From: Gallaecimonas xiamenensis 3-C-1
GTDB lineage: Bacteria; Pseudomonadota; Gammaproteobacteria; Enterobacterales; Gallaecimonadaceae
Length of the DNA stretch: 64,000 bases
Assembly: GCF_000299915.1 (NCBI RefSeq)
Contig: NZ_AMRI01000025.1
Span: 1-64,000, forward strand
Reading direction: 5' to 3'
A model generated the notes under the pieces. It searched no databases. It was not told the origin of the DNA and saw only the letters and a list, made by a program, of their open reading frames with translations. Position numbers and translations under genes: made by a program. This document shows positions 8,312 to 19,926 of this stretch, piece after piece (position 1 is the first letter of the stretch; each line of letters opens with the position of its first letter).

Positions 8312-9043
8312 ATGAGCACCAGTTCCAAGCCCCAATATCGCCGCATCCTGCTGAAGCTCTCTGGTGAAGCCCTGATGGGGGAAGAAGGTTTCGGTATCGA
8401 CCCCAAAGTCCTGGACCGCATGGCCACCGAGATCAAAGAGCTGATCGAGCTGGGTGTCCAGGTCGGCCTGGTGATCGGCGGTGGTAACCTGTTCCGTGGT
8501 GAGGGCCTGGCCCGTGCCGGTATGAACCGGGTAGTGGGCGACCACATGGGTATGCTGGCCACCGTCATGAACGGCCTGGCCATGCGTGACGCCCTGCACC
8601 GTGCTTATGTGAACGCCAAGCTGATGAGTGCCATCGACCTCAAAGGGGTCTGCGAAAGCTATAACTGGGCTGACGCCATCGGCATGCTCCGTGACGGCAA
8701 AGTGGTGATCTTCTCTGCCGGTACCGGTAATCCCTTCTTCACCACCGATTCCGCCGCCTGCCTGCGCGGCATCGAAATCGAAGCCGACTGCGTGCTCAAA
8801 GCCACCAAGGTGGACGGGGTCTATTCTGCCGATCCGGTAAAAAACCCCGACGCAGTGAAGTATGATAAGTTGACATACGCAGACGTACTGGAGCAGGAAC
8901 TGAAAGTCATGGATTTGGCGGCTTTCACCCTGGCCCGTGACCACAATATGCCGATCCGCGTATTCAACATGAACAAACCTGGGGCCCTGAAAGCCGTGGC
9001 CATGGGCGAGCCAGAAGGCACCCTGATTAGTCACCAGGCCTGA
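8312..9043 (+). CDS. pyrH: UMP kinase
   Basis: Phosphorylates UMP to UDP in pyrimidine nucleotide synthesis. The 243-residue protein belongs to the amino acid kinase family: LLKLSGEAL near residue 15, [11 protein letters not shown] near 55, [21 protein letters not shown] and [13 protein letters not shown] at 8312 follows AAAGGA. It stands between tsf and frr in the standard order. Confidence 0.97.
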   Translation: MSTSSKPQYRRILLKLSGEALMGEEGFGIDPKVLDRMATEIKELIELGVQVGLVIGGGNLFRGEGLARAGMNRVVGDHMGMLATVMNGLAMRDALHRAYVNAKLMSAIDLKGVCESYNWADAIGMLRDGKVVIFSAGTGNPFFTTDSAACLRGIEIEADCVLKATKVDGVYSADPVKNPDAVKYDKLTYADVLEQELKVMDLAAFTLARDHNMPIRVFNMNKPGALKAVAMGEPEGTLISHQA

Positions 9044-9064
9044 TAAGAAAGAGGACGTCTATCC

Positions 9065-9622
9065 GTGATCAACGAGATCAAAGCCGACGCTAAAACGCGT
9101 ATGGAAAAATCCCTGGAAGCCACCAAGAGCCAGATGGCCAAGGTGCGCACCGGCCGTGCTCACCCCAGCCTGCTGGACAGCATCCGTGTCGATTACTACG
9201 GCGCCGCCAGCCCCCTCAAGCAGGTGGCCAACATCACCGCCGAAGATGCCCGTACCCTGGCCATCACCGTATTCGACCGCAACATGATCCAGGCCATCGA
9301 AAAGGCCATCATGATGTCCGACCTGGGTCTGAACCCCTCTTCTGCCGGCACCACCATCCGTATCCCGTTGCCGCCGCTCACCGAAGAGCGCCGCAAGGAT
9401 CTGGTCAAGTTGGTGCGCGGTGAAGCGGAAAACGGCCGTGTGGCTATCCGCAACGTGCGCCGCGATGCCAACAACGACATCAAGGCCCTGCTCAAGGACA
9501 AGGAAATCTCCGAGGATGACGAGCGTCGTGCTCAGGACGAAATCCAGAAACTGACTGACGCTTTTGTGAAGCAGGTCGATGAAGTCCTGGCTGCCAAAGA
9601 AGCCGAGCTGATGGAATTCTAA
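9065..9622 (+). CDS. frr: Ribosome recycling factor
   Basis: Splits post-termination ribosomes together with EF-G. The 185 residues match the usual length. Signatures are [27 protein letters not shown], and [18 protein letters not shown]. The start is GTG (9065-9067), giving MINEIKADA, preceded by GAGGA. It lies 21 bp after pyrH and is probably cotranscribed with it. Confidence 0.97.
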   Translation: MINEIKADAKTRMEKSLEATKSQMAKVRTGRAHPSLLDSIRVDYYGAASPLKQVANITAEDARTLAITVFDRNMIQAIEKAIMMSDLGLNPSSAGTTIRIPLPPLTEERRKDLVKLVRGEAENGRVAIRNVRRDANNDIKALLKDKEISEDDERRAQDEIQKLTDAFVKQVDEVLAAKEAELMEF

Positions 9623-9644
9623 GGCCTGATCGGGTAAGGTTTTG

Positions 9645-9675
9645 ACGCCGCATGGCTTTGCTGTGCGGCGTTTGT
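9645..9675 (+). terminator. Hairpin / intrinsic terminator after frr
   Basis: Stem ACGCCGCA/TGCGGCGT (9645-9652 and 9664-9671) is followed by TTGTTT, an imperfect T-run. It is probably a leaky terminator ahead of uppS. Confidence 0.6.
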
Positions 9676-9702
9676 TTATTTAAAAACCAAGGTAACCGAT
9701 CG

Positions 9703-10473
9703 ATGTCTCAAATCCCTGCCGTTGATGCCGCTTCAGGCAAGGCAAGCCCCCGCCACATTGCCATCATCATGGATGGTAATGGGCGCTGGGCGGAGAGCCG
9801 TGGCAAGGCCAGGATCATGGGGCACAAACAAGGTGTGGAAGCGGTGCGGGAAACCGTGCGGTGTGCCACCCGCCTGGGGGTAGAAGCCCTGACCCTTTTT
9901 GCCTTTTCCTCGGAAAACTGGCGCCGGCCAGAGGAAGAGGTCAACTTCCTGATGGAACTGTTCCTGCTGGTCCTCGGCAGGGAAGTGAAGAAACTCCACA
10001 AGAACAATATCAAGCTGCGGGTTATCGGTGACTGCAGCGCCTTTTCGGCGCGCCTGAAAAAGAAAATCGATGAAGCCCAGGCCCTGACCGCCGACAACAC
10101 CGGCCTGGTGCTGAATGTGGCGGCTAACTACGGTGGCCGTTGGGACATAGTCCAAGCCACCCGCCAGTTGGTTGAGCAGGCCGTCCAGGGCGAGCTGCAA
10201 AGCAGCGACATAACAGAAGACTTCTTCGCCAAGCAGCTGTGCCTGGCCGAATTGCCAGCGGTGGACTTGATGATCCGCACCGGCGGCGACCATCGCATTT
10301 CCAATTTCCTGCTGTGGCAGCTGGCCTATGCTGAGCTGTATTTCACCGACACCCTTTGGCCCGATTTTGGCGAGCAGGCCTTTTCTGAGGCCGTGGCTGC
10401 ATTCTTGAGCCGGGAACGCCGCTTTGGTTGTACCGGTGCCCAGGTTCGGGCCTGGATGAACGAATCAAAATAA
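9703..10473 (+). CDS. uppS: Undecaprenyl diphosphate synthase (cis-prenyltransferase)
   Basis: Makes the C55 lipid carrier precursor used for peptidoglycan and O-antigen. The 256-residue protein shows the family regions [12 protein letters not shown] (catalytic Asp), [24 protein letters not shown] and [15 protein letters not shown]. The last motif normally reads RTGGE; here the metal-linked Glu is Asp. ATG at 9703 was chosen because it gives the normal N-terminus; an upstream in-frame ATG lies in the terminator. cdsA starts 11 bp downstream. Confidence 0.96.
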   Translation: MSQIPAVDAASGKASPRHIAIIMDGNGRWAESRGKARIMGHKQGVEAVRETVRCATRLGVEALTLFAFSSENWRRPEEEVNFLMELFLLVLGREVKKLHKNNIKLRVIGDCSAFSARLKKKIDEAQALTADNTGLVLNVAANYGGRWDIVQATRQLVEQAVQGELQSSDITEDFFAKQLCLAELPAVDLMIRTGGDHRISNFLLWQLAYAELYFTDTLWPDFGEQAFSEAVAAFLSRERRFGCTGAQVRAWMNESK

Positions 10474-10484
10474 GGATAACGATT

Positions 10485-11345
10485 TTGCTCAAGCAACGGA
10501 TCATAACCGCCTTGCTCCTGCTGCCCGTCGCGCTGCTGGTGATCTTCTGGCTGCCTTTGGACGCCTTCGGTTGGGTGGCGGCCGTCCTTATCGCCATCGG
10601 TGGCTGGGAATGGGCCCCCCTGGCCGGCCTTAAAGGCCGTTTCTACCAGGGCCTGCTGGCCACCATCACCTTTGCCATTTTGGCCCTGGTGCAATACGTG
10701 GTGCCGGTATCGGCCCTGTGGGCCGGTGGCCAGCCTGCCGGTTTTTACAGCCTGATGGTGCTGTTGGCCGGGTTCTGGTGGACGGTAGCTGCCGTGCTTA
10801 TCACCCAATACCCTGAGCCCACCCGTTTTTGGCAGCAGCATAAACGCTGGCGCCTCATCTTCGGCGCCCTGACCCTGCTGCCCACCTGGGCCGGTCTGGT
10901 GGTGCTGCGCAGCTGGCGTTACCAGGAAGACCCCCTGTTCGGTGCCTGGGCCATACTGTTCGTGTTGTTGCTGGTATGGGCTGCCGATACCGGCGCCTAT
11001 TTTGCCGGCCGCACCTTCGGTAAACACAAGTTGTCCCCCAAGGTCAGCCCCAACAAGACCCTGGAAGGGGCGGCCGGCGGCCTGCTGCTGGCCATGGCCA
11101 TCTGTGCGGCCTGCCTCTACCTGCGCCCGGCCAGCATTTCGGCCAGCGCCATAGTGGTGGCCAGCGCCCTGACCGTACTGGCTTCCATCCTCGGGGATTT
11201 GAGCGAGTCCATGTTCAAGCGTGAGGCGGGCATTAAGGATTCGGGCTCCATCCTGCCGGGCCACGGAGGCATCCTTGACCGCATCGACTCCATTACGGCG
11301 GCAGCGCCCATCTTCGTGCTGGTGATGCTGGCCATGGGGGTCTGA
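10485..11345 (+). CDS. cdsA: Phosphatidate cytidylyltransferase
   Basis: Makes CDP-diacylglycerol, the precursor of membrane phospholipids, in the inner membrane. The 286-residue protein (E. coli 285) has about eight hydrophobic segments and the C-terminal CDP-diglyceride synthase region ([50 protein letters not shown]). The start is best placed at TTG 10485-10487: it follows AAGGA with 8-nt spacing and yields [14 protein letters not shown], which aligns with E. coli CdsA. The first in-frame ATG is at 10428, inside uppS. Its stop overlaps the dxr start by one base (TGATG). Confidence 0.95.
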   Translation: MLKQRIITALLLLPVALLVIFWLPLDAFGWVAAVLIAIGGWEWAPLAGLKGRFYQGLLATITFAILALVQYVVPVSALWAGGQPAGFYSLMVLLAGFWWTVAAVLITQYPEPTRFWQQHKRWRLIFGALTLLPTWAGLVVLRSWRYQEDPLFGAWAILFVLLLVWAADTGAYFAGRTFGKHKLSPKVSPNKTLEGAAGGLLLAMAICAACLYLRPASISASAIVVASALTVLASILGDLSESMFKREAGIKDSGSILPGHGGILDRIDSITAAAPIFVLVMLAMGV

Positions 11346-12523
11346 TGCAAGGGGTAGTGGTACTGGGAGCCACCGGTTCTATCGGTGACTCCACCCTGGA
11401 CGTCATCGCCCGCCACCCGGACAAGTACCGGGTGGTGGCGCTCTCTGCCCACTCTAATGCCGAGAAGTTGCTGGCCCTGTGCCTGCAGTTTTTCCCCCAG
11501 CAGGCGGTGCTGGTGGAAGAGGGCAAAAGCCAGTGGTTGCGGGCCGAGCTGAAAGCCGCCGGCAGCCAGACCGAACTACTTACCGGTGCCAAGGCCTTGG
11601 AAGACATCGCTGCCCACCCGGACGCTCGCCAGGTGATGGCCGCCATCGTCGGCGCCGCCGGCCTTCTGCCGACCCTGGCCGCAGTCCGCGCCGGTAAAAG
11701 GGTGCTGCTGGCCAACAAGGAAGCCCTGGTGATGTCAGGGGAGCTGTTTATGGATGAGGTGGCCCGCCACGGCGCCGAGCTGCTGCCCATCGACTCCGAA
11801 CATAATGCCATCTTCCAGTCCCTGCCTTTTGCCTGCCAGCAGGGGGACCACTACCGCCACCATGGGGTGTCGCAGATCTTGCTGACCGGTTCTGGCGGCC
11901 CCTTCCGGACCCGGGACCTGGCCAGTTTTGGCGCCATTACCCCGGCCCAGGCCGTGGCCCACCCCAACTGGTCCATGGGCCAGAAGATCTCGGTGGATTC
12001 CGCCACCATGATGAACAAGGGCCTGGAATTTATCGAGGCGCGCTGGCTGTTCGATTGCGCCGTGGATGACATCCAGGTGGTGCTGCACCCGCAAAGTATC
12101 ATCCATTCCATGGTCCGCTACAGCGACGGTTCGGTGCTGGCCCAGATGGGCAACCCGGACATGCGTACCCCCATAGCCCATGCCATGGCCTATCCCGAGC
12201 GCATCGACGCTGGGGTTGAGCCCCTGGATTTCTTCTCCCTGGGCCAGTTCAGCTTCGACCAGCCCGACCCGGCCCGATATCCCTGCCTGTACCTGGCCAT
12301 TAACGCTTGCCGCCTGGGCCAAGGGGCCACCACTGTGCTTAACGCCGCCAACGAAGTGGCGGTGGACGCCTTCTTGAAGGGGCGGCTGCCCTTTACCGGC
12401 ATTGCCGGGCTGGTTGAGCAAAGTCTCGACACACTTGCCCACAAGACAGCCAGGGATTTGCGCAGTATCCTCGAGCTTGACCAAGAAGCTCGTCACTATG
12501 CGGAACGCCTGCTGCCATGCTAA
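11345..12523 (+). CDS. dxr: 1-deoxy-D-xylulose 5-phosphate reductoisomerase
   Basis: Second step of the MEP pathway to isoprenoids. The 392-residue protein has the NADPH motif [13 protein letters not shown] at the N-terminus, [12 protein letters not shown], the metal-binding [11 protein letters not shown], and [17 protein letters not shown]. It overlaps cdsA by one base and rseP by 7 bases, so the genes are translationally coupled. The order uppS-cdsA-dxr-rseP differs from E. coli (dxr before uppS) but occurs in other gammaproteobacteria. Confidence 0.97.
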   Translation: MQGVVVLGATGSIGDSTLDVIARHPDKYRVVALSAHSNAEKLLALCLQFFPQQAVLVEEGKSQWLRAELKAAGSQTELLTGAKALEDIAAHPDARQVMAAIVGAAGLLPTLAAVRAGKRVLLANKEALVMSGELFMDEVARHGAELLPIDSEHNAIFQSLPFACQQGDHYRHHGVSQILLTGSGGPFRTRDLASFGAITPAQAVAHPNWSMGQKISVDSATMMNKGLEFIEARWLFDCAVDDIQVVLHPQSIIHSMVRYSDGSVLAQMGNPDMRTPIAHAMAYPERIDAGVEPLDFFSLGQFSFDQPDPARYPCLYLAINACRLGQGATTVLNAANEVAVDAFLKGRLPFTGIAGLVEQSLDTLAHKTARDLRSILELDQEARHYAERLLPC

Positions 12524-13851
12524 CCCTGTTGTGGAACCTGTTTTTCTTCATCCTGGCCCTGGGCCTGCTGATCACCATTCATGAATATGGCCATTTCTGG
12601 GTGGCCAGGCGCTGCGGCGTCAAGGTCGAGCGCTTTTCCATCGGCTTTGGCCCGGCCCTGCTGCGCCGGGTAGGGCGGGACGGCACCGAATATGTGCTGG
12701 CCGCCATCCCCTTGGGGGGGTACGTCAAGATGCTGGACGAGCGGGTGGCCGAAGTGGCGCCAGAGGATCGGCATCTGGCCTTTAACAACAAGTCCCTCAA
12801 GGCTCGAACTGCCATTGTGGCTGCCGGCCCGGCCGCCAATATCCTGTTTGCCATCCTGGTCTACTGGCTGATGTGGATGGTGGGGGTACCCGCCATCAAG
12901 CCGGTGGTGGGGGCCGTGGCGCCCCAATCCATCGCTGCCGAGGCCAAGCTGCCCCTGGGGGAGATCTTCAGCATCGACGACCAGCAGACCCGCAGCTGGG
13001 AAGAGGTCAATCTGGCGCTGGTGGCCCACATCGGCGAGCCCAGCATCGCATTGCAGGTCAAGGACAACGACGGCCTTATCCATGATGTCCGTTTTGACAC
13101 CCGCCAGTGGCAGTTCAACCCGGACCAACAAAGCAGCCTGACCAGCCTCGGCATAGTGCCTTTTCGCCCCCGTTTTGACCTGGTGGTGGATAAGCTCAAG
13201 GCCGGTGATGCCGCCGAACGGGCCGGCCTTAAGCCCGGCGATAAACTGTTGGCCCTGGCCGACGGTCAAACCCTGGACTGGGACGGCTTCGTCAAGGCGG
13301 TGCAGCAGTCGCCCAATAAGCCCCTGGAATTTTTGATTGAGCGGGACGGTGAACGAATGACGTTGACCGTGGTCCCAGATGAGCGAGATGGGCAAGGCTA
13401 TGTCGGCCTTTATCCTGTGGCACCAAGCTGGCCGGAGGGTATGCTGACCGAGATCCGCTTCGGGCCGCTGGATGCATTGCAAGAAGGTGTTAAACGCACC
13501 TGGCAGATGGTTAGCCTTACCGGCAGCACCCTGGCCAAACTGGTGACAGGGGATCTGGCTCTGGACAACCTCTCCGGGCCCATTGCCATAGCGCAGGGCG
13601 CAGGGGCGTCGGCCGGCATTGGCTTTGCCTATTTTCTTGGTTTTTTAGGGCTTATCAGTGTTAATCTGGGCATCATTAACTTGTTGCCGTTGCCTGTTTT
13701 GGACGGCGGTCATCTGCTGTTCTTTCTGTGCGAAGCGGTGCGAGGCAAACCCCTGTCGGAGCGGGCACAAGACGTGGCCTTCCGCCTGGGCGCCGCACTG
13801 CTGCTGACGCTGATGGGCATTGCCATATTTAACGACCTCGCAAGGTTATAG
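12517..13851 (+). CDS. rseP: Site-2 intramembrane metalloprotease RseP
   Basis: Cleaves anti-sigma-E factor RseA within the membrane after DegS, releasing sigma E. The 444-residue protein has the zinc motif HEYGH near residue 22 (HEFGH in most homologues), a central tandem PDZ region (for example [15 protein letters not shown]) and the C-terminal [15 protein letters not shown] motif with the third metal ligand. Transmembrane helices lie at both ends. It is placed directly upstream of bamA, as is usual, and overlaps the end of dxr. Confidence 0.96.
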   Translation: MLTLLWNLFFFILALGLLITIHEYGHFWVARRCGVKVERFSIGFGPALLRRVGRDGTEYVLAAIPLGGYVKMLDERVAEVAPEDRHLAFNNKSLKARTAIVAAGPAANILFAILVYWLMWMVGVPAIKPVVGAVAPQSIAAEAKLPLGEIFSIDDQQTRSWEEVNLALVAHIGEPSIALQVKDNDGLIHDVRFDTRQWQFNPDQQSSLTSLGIVPFRPRFDLVVDKLKAGDAAERAGLKPGDKLLALADGQTLDWDGFVKAVQQSPNKPLEFLIERDGERMTLTVVPDERDGQGYVGLYPVAPSWPEGMLTEIRFGPLDALQEGVKRTWQMVSLTGSTLAKLVTGDLALDNLSGPIAIAQGAGASAGIGFAYFLGFLGLISVNLGIINLLPLPVLDGGHLLFFLCEAVRGKPLSERAQDVAFRLGAALLLTLMGIAIFNDLARL

Positions 13852-13878
13852 CGGGGCAAGGACGGATAAATAAAATCA

Positions 13879-16338
13879 ATGAGAGCCGTGCAATCATTGC
13901 TGTGCGCCTCGGTGCTGGCGGCCGTTTCCGTGCCCAGCCAGGCCATGGATGCCTTTAAAGTCGACGACATTCGGATCGATGGACTGCAGCGGGTCGCCTT
14001 GTCAGCGGCCCTGACCTATGTACCGGTCAAGACCGGTGACATCGTGGATCAAGCCCGCGTGTCCCAACTGATCCGCAGCCTTTACAGCTCAACCCACTTC
14101 GAGAACATCGAAGTGCTGCGTGACGCCAACACCTTGATCATCAAGGTTAAAGAACGCCCGACTATCAGCTCCATCGATTTCAGCGGCAACAAGGACATCA
14201 AGGAAGAACAGCTCAAGCAGAGCCTGGAAGATTCCAATGTCCGGGTCGGTGAACCCCTGGACAGAACCATGCTCACCCAAATCGAAAAAGGTCTGGTGGA
14301 CTTCTACTATTCCGTCGGCAAGTACGACGCCAGCGTTAAGGCCGTGGCCACGCCGCTGCCCCGCAACCGCATCGGCCTGAAGTTCAACTTCAAAGAAGGT
14401 AAGGCGGCCGAAATCCAGCAGATCAATATCGTTGGTAACAAGGTTTTTTCCAACGAGGAACTGCTCGACAAGCTGGAACTGAAAGACAAGCTGGCCTGGT
14501 GGCAGGTGTTCTCCGAGAAGCGCTACCAGAAGCAAAAGCTGGAGTCGGATCTCGAGACCCTCAAGTCCTACTACCTGGACCGGGGCTACCTGCGCTTTAA
14601 CGTGGACTCCACCCAGGTGTCCATGAGCCCCGAGCGTACCGGTGTCTATGTCACCGTTAACGTGACCGAAGGCGAGATCTACAAGGTCAAGGAAGTGAAG
14701 CTGGTCGGCAACCTTTTGAACAAAAAGGAGCTGATGGAAAAGCTGGTGCCTATCCAGTCCGGCAGCACCTACAGCGGCGCCGAAGTGACTTTCACCGAAG
14801 AGATGCTGGCCAAGTTCCTGGGCCGCTTCGGTTACGCCTATCCCAAGGTCACCACCTACCCGCAGATTGACGACAAGACCAAGGAAGTGACCCTGACCAT
14901 CAACATCGATCCGGGTTCGCGGATCTACGTCAACAGGGTCAATTTCGAAGGCAACGCCACCACCTCGGACGAAGTACTGCGCCGGGAAGTGCGGCAGATG
15001 GAAGGCACCTGGCTGTCCAACAGCCTGGTGGAGCTGTCCAACGACCGTTTGAACCGCCTCGGCTTCTTCGAGACGGTGGAAAACGACATCGACAGGTCAA
15101 CCGACCAGCCCGATCAGGTGGACGTCAACTTCAAGGTCAAAGAGCAGCCCTCCGGCTCCTTGAACGCCGGTGTCGGCTACGGCTCCTATGGTGGCCTGTC
15201 TCTGAGCGCCGGTATCAGCCAAAGCAACTGGCTGGGCTCTGGTAAGTCGGTGGGCATCAACGTCTCCACCAACAACTACCAGAAGCAGGTGAGCCTGAGC
15301 TACCTGGACCCCTATTTCACCATCGATGCCATCAGCCTGGGCGGCCGTCTCTACTATAGCGACATCGACTACGGTAGCGCTTACCTGGAAGCCTACGACC
15401 AGAGCTCCTGGGGTCTTAACACCACCTTTGGCTTCCCGGTCAACGAATACAACCGCCTGAACTTCGGTATTGGTTACAAGAACTCCAAACTGAGTTCGAT
15501 CAACTCCCACGACCAGGCGCTGCGTTTCTATAAGGTGTATTCCGACCAGGACATCCTGGACGGCAAGATCGCCTATGACGAAGTCGAGCTGACCGCCGGC
15601 TGGAGCCGCCGTACCCTCAACAGGGGTACCTTCCCCAGCGCCGGTTCCAGCCAGGATCTGTCGTTGTCCATGACCACGCCAGACTCTGAGCTGAACTACT
15701 ACAAGCTCAACTTCAACGCCCGTAACTACTGGCCTTTGGACCGCAACCAGGACTGGGTGATCTCCACCAACCTGAAGCTGGGCTACGCCCAGGGCTATGG
15801 CACCACCAACGGCCAGGACAACATCCTGCCGTTCTGGGAAAACTTCTATGCTGGCGGTAGCCAGACCATGCGGGGCTTTGAGTCCAACTCCATCGGTTCT
15901 CGCGCCATCTACCGCCAGAAGATTGGGGTAGACGGTGGCACCAGCCCGCCGTACCTGCCGCCTTCCGAGGACCAGGTCTACGTGGGCGGCGCCCTGGGCG
16001 GTAACGCCATGGCGGTGGCCAGCCTCGAGTTTATCGTGCCGACCCCCTTCTTGGACGAGGCATACAAGCGCTCAGTACGGACCTCTGTGTTCCTGGACGT
16101 GGGTAACGTCTGGGATACCGAGTTCGACTACAGCCAGTACGAGAACCTGGCCCTGCGTAGTGGCAGCCGCGAGCTTTACGACTACTCGGATCCTTCTGCC
16201 TACCGTGCGTCCTATGGCCTTAGCCTGCAGTGGCTGTCGCCCATGGGCCCCATGGTGTTCAGTTTCGCCCGTCCCATCAAGAAGCAGGACGGCGACCAGA
16301 CCGAGTTCTTCTCATTCAATATCGGAACCACTTTCTAA
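13879..16338 (+). CDS. bamA: Outer membrane protein assembly factor BamA
   Basis: Central beta-barrel of the BAM complex, which folds outer-membrane proteins. The 819-residue precursor has a signal peptide (about 1-22, ending PSQA), five POTRA domains (about 25-425) and a 16-strand barrel. Loop 6 has the conserved motif as [10 protein letters not shown] (usually VRGF/Y), and the C-terminal beta-signal ends in FNIGTTF. It follows rseP by 27 bp. The next gene is udp instead of skp. Confidence 0.97.
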   Translation: MRAVQSLLCASVLAAVSVPSQAMDAFKVDDIRIDGLQRVALSAALTYVPVKTGDIVDQARVSQLIRSLYSSTHFENIEVLRDANTLIIKVKERPTISSIDFSGNKDIKEEQLKQSLEDSNVRVGEPLDRTMLTQIEKGLVDFYYSVGKYDASVKAVATPLPRNRIGLKFNFKEGKAAEIQQINIVGNKVFSNEELLDKLELKDKLAWWQVFSEKRYQKQKLESDLETLKSYYLDRGYLRFNVDSTQVSMSPERTGVYVTVNVTEGEIYKVKEVKLVGNLLNKKELMEKLVPIQSGSTYSGAEVTFTEEMLAKFLGRFGYAYPKVTTYPQIDDKTKEVTLTINIDPGSRIYVNRVNFEGNATTSDEVLRREVRQMEGTWLSNSLVELSNDRLNRLGFFETVENDIDRSTDQPDQVDVNFKVKEQPSGSLNAGVGYGSYGGLSLSAGISQSNWLGSGKSVGINVSTNNYQKQVSLSYLDPYFTIDAISLGGRLYYSDIDYGSAYLEAYDQSSWGLNTTFGFPVNEYNRLNFGIGYKNSKLSSINSHDQALRFYKVYSDQDILDGKIAYDEVELTAGWSRRTLNRGTFPSAGSSQDLSLSMTTPDSELNYYKLNFNARNYWPLDRNQDWVISTNLKLGYAQGYGTTNGQDNILPFWENFYAGGSQTMRGFESNSIGSRAIYRQKIGVDGGTSPPYLPPSEDQVYVGGALGGNAMAVASLEFIVPTPFLDEAYKRSVRTSVFLDVGNVWDTEFDYSQYENLALRSGSRELYDYSDPSAYRASYGLSLQWLSPMGPMVFSFARPIKKQDGDQTEFFSFNIGTTF

Positions 16339-16347
16339 GGAGCTGCC

Positions 16348-17112
16348 ATGGGTAAGTTTCACCTGGGTATAGATGCCCAAGCCCTGGACGGCGCCACCCT
16401 GGCCATAGTGCCAGGGGACCCGGCACGGGTTGAGCGTATTGCCAGTTTGTTGGATGAGCCGCAGTTCCTGGCGGCTCAGCGTGAATTTACCATCTGGCGT
16501 GGTAAGCTGGCTGGGCAGAGCATCATCGTATGCTCCACCGGCATCGGCGGTCCTTCCACGTCCATTGCCGTGGAAGAACTGGCCCAGTTGGGAATACGCA
16601 CTTTCCTGCGTATCGGTACCACGGGCGCCATTCAGCCGGATATCGCGGTTGGCAGTATCATCGTCACCACAGGCTCGGTGCGCCTGGACGGGGCCAGCCA
16701 GCACTTTGCGCCGCTGGAGTTCCCGGCGGTTGCCGATTTCGAATGCACCGAGGCGCTGGTATCAGCGTCCCGGGCTTTGGGCGTCAAGCCCGTGATAGGT
16801 GTAACGGCCTCGTCCGACACCTTCTATCCCGGCCAGGAGCGGTATGACACCTATTCCGGCCGTGTGGTACAGCGCTTCCAGGGCTCACTCAAGGAGTGGC
16901 AGGCCATGGGCGTGCTCAATTACGAGATGGAGTCGGCCACCCTTCTTACCATGTGCGCCAGCCAGGGATTGAAAGCCGGCTGCGTGGCAGGTGTGGTGGT
17001 CAACCGTACCCAGCAGGAGATCCCGGACGAGGCCATGTTGGCCCAGACCGAGGCTCTGGCCATCAAGGTGGTGCTGGGCGCAGCCGCAGAGCTGCTGAAA
17101 CAATCACAATAA
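16348..17112 (+). CDS. udp: Uridine phosphorylase
   Basis: Cleaves uridine to uracil and ribose 1-phosphate in pyrimidine salvage. The 254 residues match E. coli Udp closely along the whole length: [62 protein letters not shown] and [16 protein letters not shown] at 16348 follows AAGGAG, nine bases after the bamA stop; skp starts 10 bases after its stop. It is therefore embedded in the bamA-skp-lpxD operon, an unusual place for a nucleoside salvage gene. Base composition looks like its neighbours. Confidence 0.96.
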   Translation: MGKFHLGIDAQALDGATLAIVPGDPARVERIASLLDEPQFLAAQREFTIWRGKLAGQSIIVCSTGIGGPSTSIAVEELAQLGIRTFLRIGTTGAIQPDIAVGSIIVTTGSVRLDGASQHFAPLEFPAVADFECTEALVSASRALGVKPVIGVTASSDTFYPGQERYDTYSGRVVQRFQGSLKEWQAMGVLNYEMESATLLTMCASQGLKAGCVAGVVVNRTQQEIPDEAMLAQTEALAIKVVLGAAAELLKQSQ

Positions 17113-17122
17113 GGAGAGAACC

Positions 17123-17632
17123 TTGAAGAAGTCACTCATTGGTGCCGGCCTGGCGCTGGCGTTGTCCGCCGGCATGGCCTTGCCTGCCGCTGCCGATGCC
17201 CGCATTGCCGTTGTGGACATGGCCAAGATTTTCCAAAACCTGCCCCAGCGTGAGCAGGTGGCCCAGAAGCTGGAAAAAGAATTTGCCGACCGTATCGAAG
17301 CGGTTCGCAAGCTTGAAGAGCAGATGCAGGGTATCCAGGATCAGGCCCGTCGTGATGCCTCCATCATGACCGACAGCCAAAAGACCGACCTGTCCCGTAA
17401 AATGGAGTCCCTGCAGGCTGACTACCAGCTCAAGCGCAAGGCCCTGGACGAAGACATGCGCGGCCGCCAGGCCGAAGAGCGCAACAAGCTGCTGACGACC
17501 ATTCAGAACGCCGTCGATTCTGTCGCCAAAGGCAAATATGACGTCGTACTGCAGCGCGCCGCTGTCGCCTACATCTCCAACGATGTGGATATTTCCGACA
17601 AGGTTATCGCTCAGGTTTCCAAAGGTAAGTAA
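17123..17632 (+). CDS. skp: Periplasmic chaperone Skp/OmpH
   Basis: Trimeric periplasmic chaperone that holds unfolded outer-membrane proteins for BAM. The 169-residue precursor has a signal peptide (about 1-25, ending AAADA), the family beta strand RIAVVDMAKIF, a long charged alpha-helical hairpin (about 45-130) and a C-terminal strand region. The start is TTG (17123-17125) preceded by AAGGAG. lpxD begins three bases after the stop. Confidence 0.94.
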   Translation: MKKSLIGAGLALALSAGMALPAAADARIAVVDMAKIFQNLPQREQVAQKLEKEFADRIEAVRKLEEQMQGIQDQARRDASIMTDSQKTDLSRKMESLQADYQLKRKALDEDMRGRQAEERNKLLTTIQNAVDSVAKGKYDVVLQRAAVAYISNDVDISDKVIAQVSKGK

Positions 17633-17635
17633 CGC

Positions 17636-18670
17636 ATGACATATAGCCTGGCCAAATTGGCCGAGCTGGTTGGCGCTGAAGTAGTCGGGGATGGCGAGCT
17701 GATCATCAGTCGGGTCGCCACCCTGGAAAGCGCCACCGTTGGCCAGATCGCTTTTCTGGCCAATAGCAAATACCGTAAGCACCTGGACGCCACCAAGGCG
17801 TCTGCGGTGATCTTGGCCGAGGCGGATCTGCCCTTTTGCAAAGGGGCCGCCCTGGTCATGAAGAATCCCTATCTGGGCTTTGCCAAAATAGCGCAACTCC
17901 TGGATACCACTCCGGCCCCGGCCGACAGCCTGCATCCTACCGCCATTATCGCCCCCGACGCCGTGCTGGGGGAGGGCGTGGCCATAGGCCCCTACAGCGT
18001 CATCGAAAGCGGTGTGGTGCTGGAAGCGGGGGTCAAGATAGGCCCCCACTGTTTTATTGGCAAAGGCAGCCGTATCGGCCAAGGTAGCACCCTATGGTCC
18101 AATGTGGCCATCTATCACGGGGTGAGCCTTGGCAGCCATTGTAAGGTCCACGCCAATGCCGTGATCGGCTCTGACGGCTTCGGTTATGCCAACGACAGGG
18201 GCAAGTGGGAAGCCATTCCCCAGACCGGCGGTGTGCGCATCGGTAACCGTGTGGATATCGGGGCTGGCACCACCATAGACAGGGGCGCCCTGGAAGACAC
18301 CGTCATCGAAGATAACGTCATCATCGACAACCAGGTACAGATCGCCCACAACGTGGTGATCGGCACCGGCACGGCCGTGGCGGGCACCACCGTTTTTGCG
18401 GGCTCCGTTACCGTTGGAAAATACTGTATCATTGGCGGCGCCTGCGCCATTGCCGGCCATTTGAGCATCGCCGATGGCACCACCATCACTGGCATGTCCA
18501 TGGTCACCAAGGCCATCACCGAACCGGGCGTCTACAGCTCGGGCACGCCGGCAACCCCCAACCGGGAATGGCGAAAGAGTGCAGCACGTTTCAGGCAGCT
18601 TGATGAGATGCACAAGCGGCTTAAGAGCCTGGAAGAGAAGCTGGCTGCCAAAGAGCAGTCCGGCCAATAA
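17636..18670 (+). CDS. lpxD: UDP-3-O-(3-hydroxyacyl)glucosamine N-acyltransferase
   Basis: Third step of lipid A synthesis, acylating the 2-amino group. The 344-residue protein has the N-terminal uridine-binding domain (about 1-100), hexapeptide repeats forming a left-handed beta-helix (about 105-300) with the catalytic His in [12 protein letters not shown], and a C-terminal helix. It lies between skp and fabZ in the standard lipid A cluster. Confidence 0.96.
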   Translation: MTYSLAKLAELVGAEVVGDGELIISRVATLESATVGQIAFLANSKYRKHLDATKASAVILAEADLPFCKGAALVMKNPYLGFAKIAQLLDTTPAPADSLHPTAIIAPDAVLGEGVAIGPYSVIESGVVLEAGVKIGPHCFIGKGSRIGQGSTLWSNVAIYHGVSLGSHCKVHANAVIGSDGFGYANDRGKWEAIPQTGGVRIGNRVDIGAGTTIDRGALEDTVIEDNVIIDNQVQIAHNVVIGTGTAVAGTTVFAGSVTVGKYCIIGGACAIAGHLSIADGTTITGMSMVTKAITEPGVYSSGTPATPNREWRKSAARFRQLDEMHKRLKSLEEKLAAKEQSGQ

Positions 18671-18693
18671 CGAAGAGTGGACGACGACCCATC

Positions 18694-19146
18694 ATGACTG
18701 AAATGAACACCATGGACATTCTTGAGGTGCTGGAACATCTGCCGCACCGCTATCCTTTCCTGCTGGTCGACAAAGTCCTGGATTACACCGTTGGTGAGCG
18801 CCTGGTGGCCCTCAAGAACGTGACCATCAACGAACCTTTCTTCCAGGGGCACTTCCCCCAGAAGCCGGTCATGCCGGGGGTACTGATCCTCGAAGCTATG
18901 GCCCAGGCCACTGGCATCCTGGCGTTTAAAACGGCCAATCAGAAGCCCACCGACGGTGTGCTTTACTATTTTGCCGGTATCGACAATGCCCGTTTCAAGC
19001 AGCCTGTGGTGCCAGGTGATACCCTGATCTTTGAAGTGGAAATCGTCAAACTCAAAGCGGGCATCGGCAAGTTCCACTGCAAGGCCCTGGTTGACGGCAA
19101 CCTGGTCTGTGAAGCCGACCTGATGTGCGCCAAACGCGAGATCTGA
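18694..19146 (+). CDS. fabZ: 3-hydroxyacyl-ACP dehydratase FabZ
   Basis: Dehydrates 3-hydroxyacyl-ACP in fatty acid synthesis and competes with LpxA/LpxD for 3-hydroxyacyl-ACP. The 150-residue hot-dog fold has [11 protein letters not shown], the catalytic His in [21 protein letters not shown] with Glu nearby, and [13 protein letters not shown]. Two in-frame ATGs (residues 1 and 4) are possible starts. It ends 2 bp before the lpxA start. Confidence 0.96.
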   Translation: MTEMNTMDILEVLEHLPHRYPFLLVDKVLDYTVGERLVALKNVTINEPFFQGHFPQKPVMPGVLILEAMAQATGILAFKTANQKPTDGVLYYFAGIDNARFKQPVVPGDTLIFEVEIVKLKAGIGKFHCKALVDGNLVCEADLMCAKREI

Positions 19147-19148
19147 AC

Positions 19149-19919
19149 GTGATCGATCCCCAAGCTTTCGTCCATCCCGAGGCCAAGCTCGGCAACAACG
19201 TCAAAGTCGGCCCCTGGAGCTACATCGGCGCCGGTGTCGAGATCGGTGACGACACCGAGATCATGTCCCATGTGGTGATCAAGGGCCCCACCGTCATTGG
19301 CAAGCGTAACCGCATCTTCCAATTCGCCTCAGTGGGCGAAGAGTGCCAGGACAAGAAATACCAGGGTGAACCTACCCGGCTGGTGATCGGTGACGACAAC
19401 GTCATCCGCGAGTCGGTGACTATTCACCGTGGCACAGTCCAGGACCAGGGCCTGACCGCCATCGGCAACAACAACCTGCTGATGGCCTATGTACACGTGG
19501 CCCACGACTGCATCATCGGCAACAACGTGATTATGGCCAACTACTCGGCCCTGGCCGGCCACGCGACAGTCGGCGACTGGGCCATCATGGGCGGCCAGAG
19601 CGGCGTACACCAGTTCTGCCGGGTCGGTGCCCATGCCTTTGTGGGAGCCTGCGCCCTGGTGGTCCAAGACGTTCCGCCTTTTGTCACCTGCGCCGGCATG
19701 CGTGCCGAGCCTTTCGGCATCAACCTCGAGGGCCTCAAGCGCCGTGGTTTTTCCAAGGCCAGCCTGCAGGCACTGCGCAAGGCCTACAAGGCCCTGTATC
19801 GCCAGAACCTGACCCTCGAAGAAGCCAAAGTCGAGCTGGCCACCCTGGCCGCCGACGAGCCTGCCGTTGCCGAGCTGTTGGCCTTCATCAACCAGTCCGA
19901 ACGCGGCATCATTCGCTGA
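19149..19919 (+). CDS. lpxA: UDP-N-acetylglucosamine O-acyltransferase
   Basis: First step of lipid A synthesis. The 256-residue protein is built of hexapeptide repeats ([20 protein letters not shown] and following) with catalytic His in [12 protein letters not shown] and the C-terminal helical part from [10 protein letters not shown]. The start is set at GTG 19149-19151 because [15 protein letters not shown] aligns with E. coli MIDKSAFVHPTA; an ATG eight codons upstream lies inside fabZ and is less likely. Confidence 0.95.
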   Translation: MIDPQAFVHPEAKLGNNVKVGPWSYIGAGVEIGDDTEIMSHVVIKGPTVIGKRNRIFQFASVGEECQDKKYQGEPTRLVIGDDNVIRESVTIHRGTVQDQGLTAIGNNNLLMAYVHVAHDCIIGNNVIMANYSALAGHATVGDWAIMGGQSGVHQFCRVGAHAFVGACALVVQDVPPFVTCAGMRAEPFGINLEGLKRRGFSKASLQALRKAYKALYRQNLTLEEAKVELATLAADEPAVAELLAFINQSERGIIR

Positions 19920-19926
19920 GGTGATC

